Program-made: the position numbers and the translations under genes
Origin: Desulfitobacterium_A sp035539115
Lineage (GTDB): Bacteria > Bacillota > Desulfitobacteriia > Desulfitobacteriales > Desulfitobacteriaceae
Length of the DNA: 47,158 nt
Assembly: GCF_035539115.1 (NCBI RefSeq)
Contig: NZ_DATLJA010000008.1
Location: forward strand, 1-47,158
Reading direction: 5' to 3'
The notes under the pieces: model-generated
Databases searched by the model: none
Told to the model about the DNA's origin: nothing
What the model saw: only the letters and a program-made list of their open reading frames with translations
Shown: positions 38,648 through 47,083 of the stretch, piece by piece
Layout: each line of letters begins with the position of its first letter
How positions within the stretch are numbered: position 1 is the first letter of the stretch

Positions 38648-39322
38648 ATGAGTTTAATTAAGATTGAAAATGTATCGAAAACGTATGTCGGAGGCGAGGG
38701 GCTGGTTGAAGTTTTAAAAAACATCAATTTGGAAATAGAGGAAGGTCAATTCCTAGCGCTACTTGGTCCCTCTGGTTCAGGCAAAAGCACCCTTCTGAGT
38801 ATCCTCGGAGCGCTCAATCCGCCTACCTCGGGTCAAGTATTAATCGATGGCATTTCCATCTACGATCTGGACAGTGAGCGGAGAGCGGATTTCAGGCATG
38901 AATACATTGGCTTCGTCTTCCAGCAATATCAACTTATCCCTTACCTAACTGCCTTGGAAAATGTCATGTTACCCTTGGCGATTAGTAAACGTTCTGACAA
39001 GGAACAACGGGAAATGGCTCAGACGGTATTGGAAAAAGTAGGTCTTGGTCAAAAATCTATGCGCTTACCCAACCAGTTATCGGGTGGGGAACAAAACAGA
39101 GTTGCAATTGCGAGAGCAATTGTTAACGAACCGGCACTTATCTTCGCGGATGAGCCAACGGGTAGTCTGGATAGTAAGACAGCCAAGGAAATATTGGACC
39201 TTTTTCAAGCATTGAATAAAGATGGCTTAACTATAATTATGGTTACTCATAATGTAGAAAACTTGGCTTGGGTATCCCGTTCCATATCGATTCGGGACGG
39301 GCAACTTTGCGCGGCAACCTAA
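38648..39322 (+). CDS. ABC transporter ATPase (MacB/LolD type)
   Basis: 224 residues: Walker A GPSGSGKST (about 40-48), Q-loop VFQQYQLIPYLT, signature LSGGEQNRVAIARA, Walker B ALIFADEP, and H-loop VTHN. It belongs to the MacB/LolD/FtsE subclass that partners FtsX-fold permeases, as encoded by the next two genes. This class works as a mechanotransmitter rather than a channel, so it may drive conformational work on exported partners such as the DUF2318 protein, whose gene ends 2 bp before. Confidence 0.92.
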   Translation: MSLIKIENVSKTYVGGEGLVEVLKNINLEIEEGQFLALLGPSGSGKSTLLSILGALNPPTSGQVLIDGISIYDLDSERRADFRHEYIGFVFQQYQLIPYLTALENVMLPLAISKRSDKEQREMAQTVLEKVGLGQKSMRLPNQLSGGEQNRVAIARAIVNEPALIFADEPTGSLDSKTAKEILDLFQALNKDGLTIIMVTHNVENLAWVSRSISIRDGQLCAAT

Positions 39323-39339
39323 AGTCGAAGGAGGACAAG

Positions 39340-40503
39340 ATGAGGTTAACACATATTAGTATTCAGAACCTTCGACGGCGCAAGTCCAGGACATTTTTAA
39401 TGATGTTCAGTATTATCATCGGAATCGCGTCCAGCACCTTCCTTTTTATAACCACTCAGGCGATGGAAAAGGATGTTGCCGATAAACTCGATCAGTATGG
39501 ATCGAACATATTAATTCTCCCCGATTCAGGTGAAGCTTTAACCTTTGGTGGAATTACTGTTGGGGTCACAGGCCAAGCCGAGGAACTGAATATGTCTATG
39601 GTCGAACAGATGCAAACCATTAAAAACAAGGAGAATCTGGCGACCATTTCACCGAAACTTTTAGCGGATGCGGAGATTAATGGTCAAAAGGTTTTGCTCG
39701 TGGGTGTTGATTTTGAAAAAGAACTCAGGCTTAAAAAATGGTGGAAAATCGAAGGCTTAAATTTTGGGCAATTGCCCGAAAAGAATGAAATCGTCGTGGG
39801 TAGTGATGTCGCTAGGATTCTAGGACTTACCCTAGGAAAAAGCGTTGACGTTAAGGGTCAGTCGTTTTTAATCAAAGGGATCACCCAACCGACCGGTTCA
39901 GTCGAAGACGATCAAGCCATTTTCATCGATCTCAAAACGCTGCAGGGAATAGAGAATAAGCCCAATTCCTTGAGCATGATCGAAGCTGCCGCTTTTTGCT
40001 ATACCTGTCCGATTGAGGAAATGACGAAGCAACTTAGAGAAAAGCTCCCTGGGACGAAAGTGACTGCCTTGCGGGCAACGCTCGAGTCGAGAGATCAGAC
40101 GGTTAAGAAGTTCAGCATGTTCTCCATTGCTACTTCAATTATCTTACTGATTACGAGTGCCTTAGTTGTGGCAATTTCCATGATCTCTTCAGTCCGTGAA
40201 CGAACACGAGATATTGGGGTGTTAGGTGCCATTGGCTTTAGAAAACGCCACATTTTGCAAACTATTTTTCTTGAGGTTACTTTGGTCAGCTTTGTTGGAG
40301 GACTAGCCGGTTATCTCCTAGGCATGGGTTTAGCCGTAGCCTACGGACCGACGATTGCTAAGATGGCAATCACCCTTCCCTGGCAGCCTATTCTAGGAGT
40401 GTATGCAACCTTAGGTGCAGTATTGATTAGTGTTTTGGCCAGTGTTTATCCCGCTTGGAAAGCTGCAAAACTTGATCCGATCGAGGCGCTCCGGTATTTC
40501 TAG
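39340..40503 (+). CDS. FtsX/MacB-like ABC permease 1
   Basis: 387 residues: TM1 (FLMMFSIIIGIASSTFLFI), a large extracytoplasmic MacB_PCD domain (about 45-255) with the cysteine pair CYTC, and a C-terminal three-TM FtsX domain (SIATSIILLITSALVVAISMI; RERTRDIGVLGAIGFRKRHIL; VSFVGGLAGYLLGMGL). Ends in the family's PAWKAAKLDPIEALR. The start is ATG 39340 with GGAGGA upstream; an earlier frame overlaps the ATPase end and has no ribosome site. The CYTC pair may be a thiol site for metal or redox, which is inference. Confidence 0.9.
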   Translation: MRLTHISIQNLRRRKSRTFLMMFSIIIGIASSTFLFITTQAMEKDVADKLDQYGSNILILPDSGEALTFGGITVGVTGQAEELNMSMVEQMQTIKNKENLATISPKLLADAEINGQKVLLVGVDFEKELRLKKWWKIEGLNFGQLPEKNEIVVGSDVARILGLTLGKSVDVKGQSFLIKGITQPTGSVEDDQAIFIDLKTLQGIENKPNSLSMIEAAAFCYTCPIEEMTKQLREKLPGTKVTALRATLESRDQTVKKFSMFSIATSIILLITSALVVAISMISSVRERTRDIGVLGAIGFRKRHILQTIFLEVTLVSFVGGLAGYLLGMGLAVAYGPTIAKMAITLPWQPILGVYATLGAVLISVLASVYPAWKAAKLDPIEALRYF

Positions 40504-40512
40504 GAGGAAATT

Positions 40513-41649
40513 ATGACGCTAACTCAGATTGCTCTACAAAATTTGCGACGACGTAAAGGTAAAACTCTTTTTCTCGTTTTAACCATTTTATTAGTTGTGG
40601 GAACGATTACGACATTAAATATACTTTCTTCGAATATGAAGCAGGATTTGCAACAAAGTCTGAGTCAATATGGAGCTAATATCATCATCACCCCTAAGTC
40701 TGAACATTTGGCTCTAAGCTACGGGGGATTGGCTGTTTCTGGAGTTGATTATGAGGTCAAAAATCTTGATGCAGGAATAATCGAGAAGTTACAGCAAGTT
40801 ATTGCTCCTGGTGATGTCGTTGCTCCAAAGATAGTCGGTAGTGCTAAGGAAACTGAGCAAACGTTTCTTATTGTCGGCGTAGATTTTGCCCAAGAACTTC
40901 AGATGAAGCCCTGGTGGAAAATTGAAGGTCAAGCTCCGAAGACTAAAGAAGTTGTCGTTGGGTCCTCGCTTGCTACTCAAAACAGTCTCAAAATCGGTGA
41001 TCTGCTGAGGATCGATAATCAGGGCTTGGAAGTCGTGGGAGTAATGCATGAGACTGGGGGATCTGAGGATAATGCGGTATTTACTGATTTTCAGACGGCA
41101 AGGGATTTAACTGGAATCCAAAACGATTGGTCCATGATTGAATTAAATGTGGCTGAACTCCAAAAGATCCTCCCTTCAATTACCAAGGAACTGCCGGAGG
41201 CCAAAATAGCCCAAGTCTCGCAACTAGTTCAAAGCACCCAAGAAAATGTAGAACGTTTTACGAACTTTTCGGTATCCATCTCGATAGTCTTAGTTGTGAT
41301 CGGCGCTTTTGTGATTATTTCTGCATTAGCCGGAAACGTTAACGACAGGGCAAGGGAATTAGGTATTTTTCGAGCGATCGGGTTTCGACAGTCCCATGTC
41401 CTAAGCTTACTGGGACAGGAAGCTTTAATTATAAGTTTCATCGGAAGCTTGCTCGGCTATCTTTTAGGTATCTTTTTACCCTTTGCCTTGGGGCCCCTTC
41501 TTTTTCAGAAAACGATGCCTCTACATGCTTCTGCTTTATTAGGTATCCTTTGCATTCTCGGGGCAATGCTCATTGGATTAATGGCTATGATCTATCCAGC
41601 GTGGAGAGTGACCAAGCTCGATCCTCAAGAGGCTTTGCATTTAATGTAA
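40513..41649 (+). CDS. FtsX/MacB-like ABC permease 2
   Basis: 378 residues with the same plan as the preceding permease (one N-terminal TM, extracytoplasmic MacB_PCD domain, C-terminal three TMs, ending PAWRVTKLDPQEALHLM) and clearly its paralogue (both have LKKWWKIEG or MKPWWKIEG in the outer domain). It lacks the CYTC pair of permease 1. The two probably form a heterodimer with the shared ATPase. It starts 9 bp after permease 1. Confidence 0.9.
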   Translation: MTLTQIALQNLRRRKGKTLFLVLTILLVVGTITTLNILSSNMKQDLQQSLSQYGANIIITPKSEHLALSYGGLAVSGVDYEVKNLDAGIIEKLQQVIAPGDVVAPKIVGSAKETEQTFLIVGVDFAQELQMKPWWKIEGQAPKTKEVVVGSSLATQNSLKIGDLLRIDNQGLEVVGVMHETGGSEDNAVFTDFQTARDLTGIQNDWSMIELNVAELQKILPSITKELPEAKIAQVSQLVQSTQENVERFTNFSVSISIVLVVIGAFVIISALAGNVNDRARELGIFRAIGFRQSHVLSLLGQEALIISFIGSLLGYLLGIFLPFALGPLLFQKTMPLHASALLGILCILGAMLIGLMAMIYPAWRVTKLDPQEALHLM

Positions 41650-41728
41650 TGTGAGAAAGAGCATCCGAAGTGGAGTTCTATAAAGGCATAGAAGATTAAG
41701 AAGAGATTAGGAGAAAGTAGGGACATAA

Positions 41729-42013
41729 ATGAATATGAATAATATCGATCCAGAAGAGACGCAAAAAATACTGATTCGTCTTAAAACTGTTAGAGGCCAT
41801 GTAGCGGCTGTTGAACGGATGATTGAAGAAGGAAAGGATTGTGATGAGGTTCTGCATCAACTGCTTGCGATTCGTTCTGCGGTTCAAAAGGTCTCCGTTG
41901 TTATTGCTCAGCGTTATACGAATATCTGTCTGATTGAAGCATTGGAAAAAGGGGAGAATCAGCAGGAAGTTATGAATAAAGCGATTGAAACATTGATGAA
42001 ATTAAACCAGTGA
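41729..42013 (+). CDS. CsoR/RcnR/CstR-family repressor lacking the copper-binding His
   Basis: 94 residues of DUF156 fold (ILIRLKTVRGHVAAVERMIEEG). The first Cys is present (GKDCDEVLHQ, about residue 37), and the second is in YTNIC (about 66), but where CsoR has His four residues before that Cys, this protein has Tyr. A Cys-x-Cys set without His fits CstR-like persulfide sensors or other non-copper members better than CsoR. It lies 79 bp after permease 2, probably in the same unit. No operator palindrome is evident in its short upstream gap. Confidence 0.8.
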   Translation: MNMNNIDPEETQKILIRLKTVRGHVAAVERMIEEGKDCDEVLHQLLAIRSAVQKVSVVIAQRYTNICLIEALEKGENQQEVMNKAIETLMKLNQ

Positions 42014-42034
42014 GCTGAGGGATGGTTTAGTTTA

Positions 42035-43414
42035 TCAAAGGGACTCTGTTTCCGTTTCCAAAGGAAGGTTGACGAGAAACGTTGTTCCTTTGCCGACAAC
42101 ACTTTCAACGTCGATGGTTCCTTGATGAAGAAGGAGAATTTGTTTAACTAAGGCAAGCCCTATTCCCGTGCCCCCGGTTTCTCTTGCCCTTGATTTTTCG
42201 GCACGATAAAAGCGTTCAAAAATGAAAGGAAGATCCGCCTCGGGAATTCCGATTCCTGTGTCACTGATGTTGATGTCGACCGAATTCGGCTGAACTGTAA
42301 GTTCAATCTTGATTTTCCCCTCTTGTCCCGTGTATTTATAGGCATTGTGGATCAGATTATAAAATAAACGCGTGAGGAGTCGTTCATCCGCCATGATGCT
42401 AACATTTTCTGGAGATAAAAGTGCCGTCAGTTCGATGTCCTTTTCTTGAATTAAAGGGGAAAGATTGTGAATGACTTTTTCTAATACGGAAGTAAGATTA
42501 ACAGGTTGAAGTTGAGGTTGAAGCTTTCCGATTTCAGCAATGTTTAAGTCTTTGAGATCGCTGGATAAGGAGACGAGCCGATCAATCTCTTCACTTAAAG
42601 CAGAGAGGTTCTCTTGATTTGGAGGGAGAATTCCGTCCTGAAAGGCTTCGATGTAACTGCGGAGCGAAGTCAGAGGTGTTCGTAATTCGTGGACGATATC
42701 GGCAGTAAACTGTTTACGCAGCGTTTCTTGTGATTTGAGGTCGTCTGCCATGGAGTTGAAAGCTTTGGCAAGTTCGCCTACTTCATCTTGACTCGAAATC
42801 ATGACTTTCTCGTCTAAGTGCCCTAGTCCAACCCTTTTTACGGCCTTAGTTAGATTTTGAAGTGGCTTAACGAGTTGATTGCTTGTCCAGAGACTGAGTA
42901 GAAAACCAATAACCAAAGCGAGCACTCCCGCTCCAAGTAAAGAACGATATACGGCAGTGACGAAGGATAAATCCTCAGGATTAAGAACTCGAGCGTTTGA
43001 AGGATAGCGAATTTCAGCGGTTGCGATGACGCCTTGTGCTCCGGTGATAGTTAAGGTTTGGGTTTTCCACTCGCTTATGGAATAGTTCATCCCCATTCCC
43101 ATCATACTTTTCTGCATCATTTCATCCATTGGGTTGGTTAAAGTGGTGATGACTTGTCCTTGAGGATCTTTAAGGGTAACTTGAGTTCCCATCGGTAGAT
43201 AGTGGCTCATCGCATTGAGACTCGCTGCATCCCAATGCCCGCTATTGCTGTAGATACTGCTTAATTGTTCGGGTAATTGGGAAAGAGAGGATTCCGCAGT
43301 TTTCGTCACGTAATTCGTAAATTGGCTCTTAAAGACTAAATTTACGGAGATCATACTGAGGATTAAAGTGACTAATATGACGGCAAAAGTGGATAAGAAT
43401 AATTTTCGACGCAT
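42035..43414 (-). CDS. Sensor histidine kinase with Met-rich loop (TCS-2)
   Basis: 459 residues, same architecture as TCS-1 kinase: two TMs, extracytoplasmic sensor, HAMP, HisKA with ADIVHELRTPL (phospho-His about 242) and full N, G1, F and G2 boxes (NLIHNAYKY, DTGIGIP, ERFYR, GGTGIGLAL). The sensor carries NPMDEMMQKSMMGMGMNYS, eight Met in a short span, but no His cluster as in TCS-1. This suggests the two kinases sense related but distinct metals or levels (inference). Its start lies 1 nt after the regulator stop. Confidence 0.92.
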   Translation of the reverse strand: MRRKLFLSTFAVILVTLILSMISVNLVFKSQFTNYVTKTAESSLSQLPEQLSSIYSNSGHWDAASLNAMSHYLPMGTQVTLKDPQGQVITTLTNPMDEMMQKSMMGMGMNYSISEWKTQTLTITGAQGVIATAEIRYPSNARVLNPEDLSFVTAVYRSLLGAGVLALVIGFLLSLWTSNQLVKPLQNLTKAVKRVGLGHLDEKVMISSQDEVGELAKAFNSMADDLKSQETLRKQFTADIVHELRTPLTSLRSYIEAFQDGILPPNQENLSALSEEIDRLVSLSSDLKDLNIAEIGKLQPQLQPVNLTSVLEKVIHNLSPLIQEKDIELTALLSPENVSIMADERLLTRLFYNLIHNAYKYTGQEGKIKIELTVQPNSVDINISDTGIGIPEADLPFIFERFYRAEKSRARETGGTGIGLALVKQILLLHQGTIDVESVVGKGTTFLVNLPLETETESL

Positions 43415-43415
43415 C

Positions 43416-44108
43416 CTAAGCCTCCAAATTCGGGTTAAATTTATACCCTACGCCATAGACAGTAAGCAGGATTTTGGGTTTTTCAGGAGTGCTTTCGATT
43501 TTCTGGCGTAATTTCTTAATATGGGCATCGATCACTCGATCATCTCCATTAAAGTCGTAGCCTTGTACGATCTCGATAAGTTGGCTACGGCTAAACACCC
43601 TTTCTGGATATTGAGCAAGTGCTCCTAAAAGTTTGAATTCCGTGGCTGTAAGTGAGATGATTTGCTTATTAAGACGAACCTCATGTTTAACATTATCGAT
43701 CATCAAGCCATTGTTATAAGAAACGACGTCAGCGAAAGGAAAATTTTCAGAACCTGCGCGACGTAATACTGTGCGTACGCGTGCGACAACCTCTCTTGGA
43801 CTAAAGGGCTTTGTAATATAATCATCTGCCCCAAGGGTTAACCCTTGGATTTTTTGGTCTTCCTCGTCCTTGGCCGTTAGCATGATAATTGGGGTCGGAG
43901 AAATCCTACGGATTTCTTGACATATCTCCTCTCCGGAAAGACCTGGAAGCATCAAATCTAAGATGACAAGGTCAAATTTATTTTCTTTAAAAATAGTTAA
44001 TGCCACAAGTCCATTGGTTGCTGTCGTAACGCTATACCCTTCTTGCTGAAGATACGCTTTGAGAACCTTCAAGATGTTTTTTTCATCATCGACTAAGAGA
44101 ATACGCAT
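43416..44108 (-). CDS. OmpR-family response regulator (TCS-2)
   Basis: 230 residues with receiver (phospho-Asp 51 in ILDLMLPG, KPFSPREVVARV) and OmpR winged helix (EFKLLGALAQYPERVFSRSQL, DRVIDAHIKKLRQKI, TVYGVGYKF). Very close to the TCS-1 regulator, including the recognition helix region (VIDAHIKKLRQK against IVDAHIKKIRQK), so the two may bind overlapping sites. Its own promoter has a related but different 11-bp repeat (TTATTAAG, at 44182-44198). Confidence 0.92.
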   Translation of the reverse strand: MRILLVDDEKNILKVLKAYLQQEGYSVTTATNGLVALTIFKENKFDLVILDLMLPGLSGEEICQEIRRISPTPIIMLTAKDEEDQKIQGLTLGADDYITKPFSPREVVARVRTVLRRAGSENFPFADVVSYNNGLMIDNVKHEVRLNKQIISLTATEFKLLGALAQYPERVFSRSQLIEIVQGYDFNGDDRVIDAHIKKLRQKIESTPEKPKILLTVYGVGYKFNPNLEA

Positions 44109-44159
44109 GGTTATTAAACTCCTTCTAACGATCGTTATCGGGTCAACCTTTTTACATAT

Positions 44160-44198
44160 ATTATACTTTATTTTTGATGCTTAATAACATCTTAATAA
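44160..44198 (-). promoter_or_regulatory. Promoter of TCS-2 with two TTATTAAG repeats
   Basis: On the minus strand TTATTAAG starts at 44198 and again at 44187, 11 bp apart, and a perfect TATAAT -10 runs 44165-44160. The repeat differs from the TTCATA cassette by two bases, and the offset to the -10 box is also different (22 bp from the second copy). Confidence 0.6.
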
Positions 44199-44387
44199 AA
44201 GGCTTTAGCAATAAATCCCTATTTACTGATCGTGAATGCGGTTTAGTTTCTCTTTTACCGCGATAGCGACGAGATGTGTCGCTAAATAAAGAATTTGCTG
44301 TCTCCAAAAGTAAACATAATTGGTTAAATTCACAAGGCCTATCGTGCTAAGAGGCGGCGGGTTAATTATAAAAAGAAATGAGATTAA

Positions 44388-44407
44388 CTGTCTCTAATAG
44401 GAGACAG
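44388..44407. promoter_or_regulatory. Palindrome, candidate enhancer-binding-protein site
   Basis: CTGTCTCTAATAGGAGACAG is a 7+6+7 inverted repeat. A single half-site CTGTCTC lies at 44298-44304. Both are 120-220 bp upstream of the sigma-54-like promoter, the normal distance for an activator of that class. Confidence 0.5.
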
Positions 44408-44522
44408 GGTTTCACAATGTACTATTTTCTGCGAAGCTGAACAAAAGGTTCGACCTGGGGAAATGCCTAGTGCCCAGGCACTTTCTCACAAATTTAAAAA
44501 TTATGGGTGCTTTTCAGAATAT

Positions 44523-44538
44523 TGGTTCGATTCTTGCA
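44523..44538 (+). promoter_or_regulatory. Sigma-54 (-24/-12) promoter
   Basis: TGGTTCGATTCTTGCA matches the consensus TGGCAC-N5-TTGCA with GG and GC separated by exactly 10 bp. It would give a leader of about 245 nt before the thiolase start. Confidence 0.65.
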
Positions 44539-44794
44539 ACAAATATTTATATCTTCTAGGTGGATTGAGGTGGATAAAGACTAAATTCGCAGAGAAACGG
44601 TTTTTAATCGGAGTAAGAATGTGAGAAGATGGAGAGAATTTCGTGGTCTTAGTAAAATTAGTGTTTTAGGCACTGGGACGATGGAAGTCTTTTGCTTAAA
44701 CAGAAGGTTAGTGCCAGTTATTTGGGGAATGGGAAAGTTTGAATTCGAGAAAAATTAAAGCTCAAAATGCCACAGTTAGAGAGGAGAAATAATA

Positions 44795-45973
44795 ATGCAA
44801 GAGGTTGTCATTGTAAGTGCTCAGCGTACACCAATCGGAGATTATCTGGGTAGTTTAAAAGATGTTTCGGCGATCGAACTTGGGGTGATTGCTTTAGAAG
44901 CAGCGCTGGAGAAAACGGGCTTGGATGCTTTTCAGATTGAAGAAGTGGTAGCAGGTAATGTTTTTCAGGCAGGGTTAAAAGGAAACCCCGCACGCCAGGT
45001 TGCCCTCAAAGCAGGTTGTTCCTTGGAAACGGTTGCCGTTACGATTAATCAATTATGTCCATCATCAATGCGTGCCACAGAAATTCTAAGTCAGGAGATC
45101 GCCTTAGGCAAGGTGGATATCGGCGCTGCAGTCGGTATGGAAAGCATGTCAAACATTCCCTACCTTTTACCGAAGGCCCGGAGCGGCTATCGTATGGGGA
45201 ATGGCGAAATCATTGATGCTATGCTGAATGATGGCTTGTTTGACGCGTTCTATGACTATCATATGGGTATGACAGCGGAGAACTTAGCGGAGCAGTATGG
45301 AATTTCTCGTGAGGAACAGGACGAATTGGCGTTCTTAAGCCACCAACGAGCACTTCAGGCTATAAAAACAGGAAGATTCACTGAAGAAATCGTGCCAGTT
45401 GAAGTCAAGACCAAAAAGGGAATTGTAATGATTGATACAGATGAGCACCCTAACGCTGCAACGAGTCGTGAGATTTTAGCAAAGCTTAAGCCTGCGTTCA
45501 AGAAAAATGGAACTGTCACCGCAGGGAACGCTTCCAGCCTAAATGATGGAGGTTCAGCATTAATCTTAATGTCTGCGGAAAAGGCGGCTGAGCTTGGGAT
45601 TAAGCCCTTAGCAAAAATTCTTTCTACTGCTTCCGCGGCAGTAGATCCCAAAATCATGGGTATTGGTGTTGTACCTGCTGTAAAGAGGGCTTTAAAGTTC
45701 GCCCAATTAAGTCTGGATGATATTGATTATTGGGAACTGAATGAAGCGTTTGCTGCCCAATTCCTGGCAGTGAATCGCGAATTAAAAATAAGTATGGAAA
45801 AAGTAAATGCGAATGGTTCTGGGATTTCCTTGGGGCACCCCGTCGGGAATTCTGGCGCACGCTTAATTGTTAGTCTGCTGCACGAAATGCGACGTCGCGG
45901 AGCGCGATACGGCTGTGCATCCCTTTGTGCCGGTGGTGGACCTGCCGTTGCTACTGTGGTTGAACTTCTTTAA
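44795..45973 (+). CDS. Acetyl-CoA acetyltransferase (thiolase)
   Basis: 392 residues, full length for a biosynthetic/degradative thiolase. Cys 88 in NQLCPSSMRA is the acyl-accepting nucleophile, His 348 in GHPVGNSGAR and Cys 378 in CAGGGPA complete the active site. The usual SSGLRA context after Cys 88 reads PSSMRA, a small departure. Role: condensing two acetyl-CoA to acetoacetyl-CoA or the reverse. It is followed by an alpha/beta hydrolase, and a sigma-54-type promoter lies upstream, as seen for substrate-induced catabolic genes in Clostridia. Confidence 0.92.
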   Translation: MQEVVIVSAQRTPIGDYLGSLKDVSAIELGVIALEAALEKTGLDAFQIEEVVAGNVFQAGLKGNPARQVALKAGCSLETVAVTINQLCPSSMRATEILSQEIALGKVDIGAAVGMESMSNIPYLLPKARSGYRMGNGEIIDAMLNDGLFDAFYDYHMGMTAENLAEQYGISREEQDELAFLSHQRALQAIKTGRFTEEIVPVEVKTKKGIVMIDTDEHPNAATSREILAKLKPAFKKNGTVTAGNASSLNDGGSALILMSAEKAAELGIKPLAKILSTASAAVDPKIMGIGVVPAVKRALKFAQLSLDDIDYWELNEAFAAQFLAVNRELKISMEKVNANGSGISLGHPVGNSGARLIVSLLHEMRRRGARYGCASLCAGGGPAVATVVELL

Positions 45974-46020
45974 AAAAATACCTAAGGCAGATAAGAACAT
46001 TTTGAAAAGAAGGGATTCAT

Positions 46021-46791
46021 ATCAAAACTGAGACCTGTCAAGTTCAAGGAAAGAAGATCTTTTATCGTGAGAGCTCCATGGCAGGTGGAAAGCTTGAGGA
46101 TAAAGTGGTGCTATTTATTCATGGCGCCGGAGGTTCAAGCGAAGTTTGGTTAAACCAGCTTTCCCCGATTGAGGGTTATCGTTTATTAGCGTTGGACTTA
46201 CCTGGGCATGCTCACTCGGAAGGAAGTCCCGCAAGTAATATCAATGAAAATAGTCATTTTATCGCCGATTTCATTCAAACCCAAAATCTCCATTCTGTAA
46301 TTCTCGTGGGCCATTCGATGGGTGGTGGAATTGTTTTGGAATGTGCTCTAGCTCATCCCGAATGGCTCCGGGGAATGATCCTCATGGATACAGGAGCGCG
46401 TCTTCGGGTAAAAAAAGAAACTCTCGAGCAACTGAGACAGGGGAGTTTACCCTATGAGATCATTCCTTACCTCTATCGCCAGAAGACTGAGCCGGAGGTT
46501 CTTAGGCAGGCCTTAGAGGAAATGAAGGGTATTTCAACCAAAGTCTACCTAGCTGATTTCCAAGCGTGTGATGCCTTTGATCGGAGTAAAGACCTGCAGG
46601 ATCTCAATATTCGGGCTTGTATAATTTGTGGAGAGGATGACCGTATGACCCCCCCTAAGTACTCAACCACTCTTCATGAAGTTCTTCCAAACTCTGAACT
46701 AAAGATTATCTCCAAAGCAGGACATATGAGTATGCAAGAAAACCCAGAGGACGTCAATAGGGCAATTGCGGAGTTTTTAATTAAGGTTTGA
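46021..46791 (+). CDS. Alpha/beta hydrolase, start codon uncertain (possible non-canonical ATC/ATT start)
   Basis: The fold is clear: FIHGAGG oxyanion loop, GHSMGGG nucleophile elbow (Ser), CGEDDRMTPP (Asp) and AGHMSMQ (His). The only in-frame ATG is 46078, but the frame stays open upstream to a TGA at 46003, and the codons from 46021 encode IKTETCQVQGKKIFYRESS, the expected first two beta-strands (xVxGxxIxYxES) of the family. A good ribosome site AGAAGGG lies at 46008-46014, spaced correctly for ATC 46021. From ATG 46078 the protein would lack these strands (237 residues). So either translation starts at ATC/ATT or the gene is slightly damaged. Confidence 0.8.
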   Translation: MKTETCQVQGKKIFYRESSMAGGKLEDKVVLFIHGAGGSSEVWLNQLSPIEGYRLLALDLPGHAHSEGSPASNINENSHFIADFIQTQNLHSVILVGHSMGGGIVLECALAHPEWLRGMILMDTGARLRVKKETLEQLRQGSLPYEIIPYLYRQKTEPEVLRQALEEMKGISTKVYLADFQACDAFDRSKDLQDLNIRACIICGEDDRMTPPKYSTTLHEVLPNSELKIISKAGHMSMQENPEDVNRAIAEFLIKV

Positions 46792-46818
46792 AATTCGCTT
46801 AAATTAAAAAGACCTAAG

Positions 46819-46875
46819 CCAGTAAAGAAGCGTTTCGAAAGTATATTTCTGGAACGCTTCTTTTACTGGTTCCCT
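46819..46875 (+). terminator. Rho-independent terminator
   Basis: CCAGTAAAGAAGCGTT at 46819 pairs with AACGCTTCTTTTACTGG ending 46869, with small mismatches, followed by TTCCCTTT. Confidence 0.75.
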
Positions 46876-47038
46876 TTATCGACCCGTCCAACTTATACGA
46901 ATTCTCCTTTCCAGTTGCGTGTTAACTACGATGTTATTCTATCCTTTGAATCTGAAATATATCTGAGGTTTACTGAAAGTTTGTTGGAACCTAGCTGAAA
47001 AAATCCGATTCTCGATTGAGTAATTCCTAATCGGTCTG

Positions 47039-47067
47039 TTGACTTTCAAGATTAAATACAGTAGAAT
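47039..47067 (+). promoter_or_regulatory. Sigma-A promoter of the tRNA gene
   Basis: TTGACT at 47039-47044, 17-bp spacer, TAGAAT at 47062-47067, ending 16 bp before the tRNA 5' end. Confidence 0.7.
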
Positions 47068-47083
47068 AAGATTCGTCTCAAAT

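Larger units (their letters stand above)
44199..44794 (+). other. Long regulatory gap before the thiolase gene
   Basis: No convincing gene is present. A 25-codon frame at 44681-44758 lacks a good ribosome site and is not reported. The gap contains inverted repeats and a sigma-54-like promoter, listed separately. The ribosome site for the thiolase lies at about 44780-44786 (GAGAGGAG). The rest is unremarkable AT-rich sequence. Confidence 0.6.

Noticed and set aside
44681..44758. 25-codon ORF in the thiolase leader
   Set aside because: No ribosome site and no resemblance to known small proteins.
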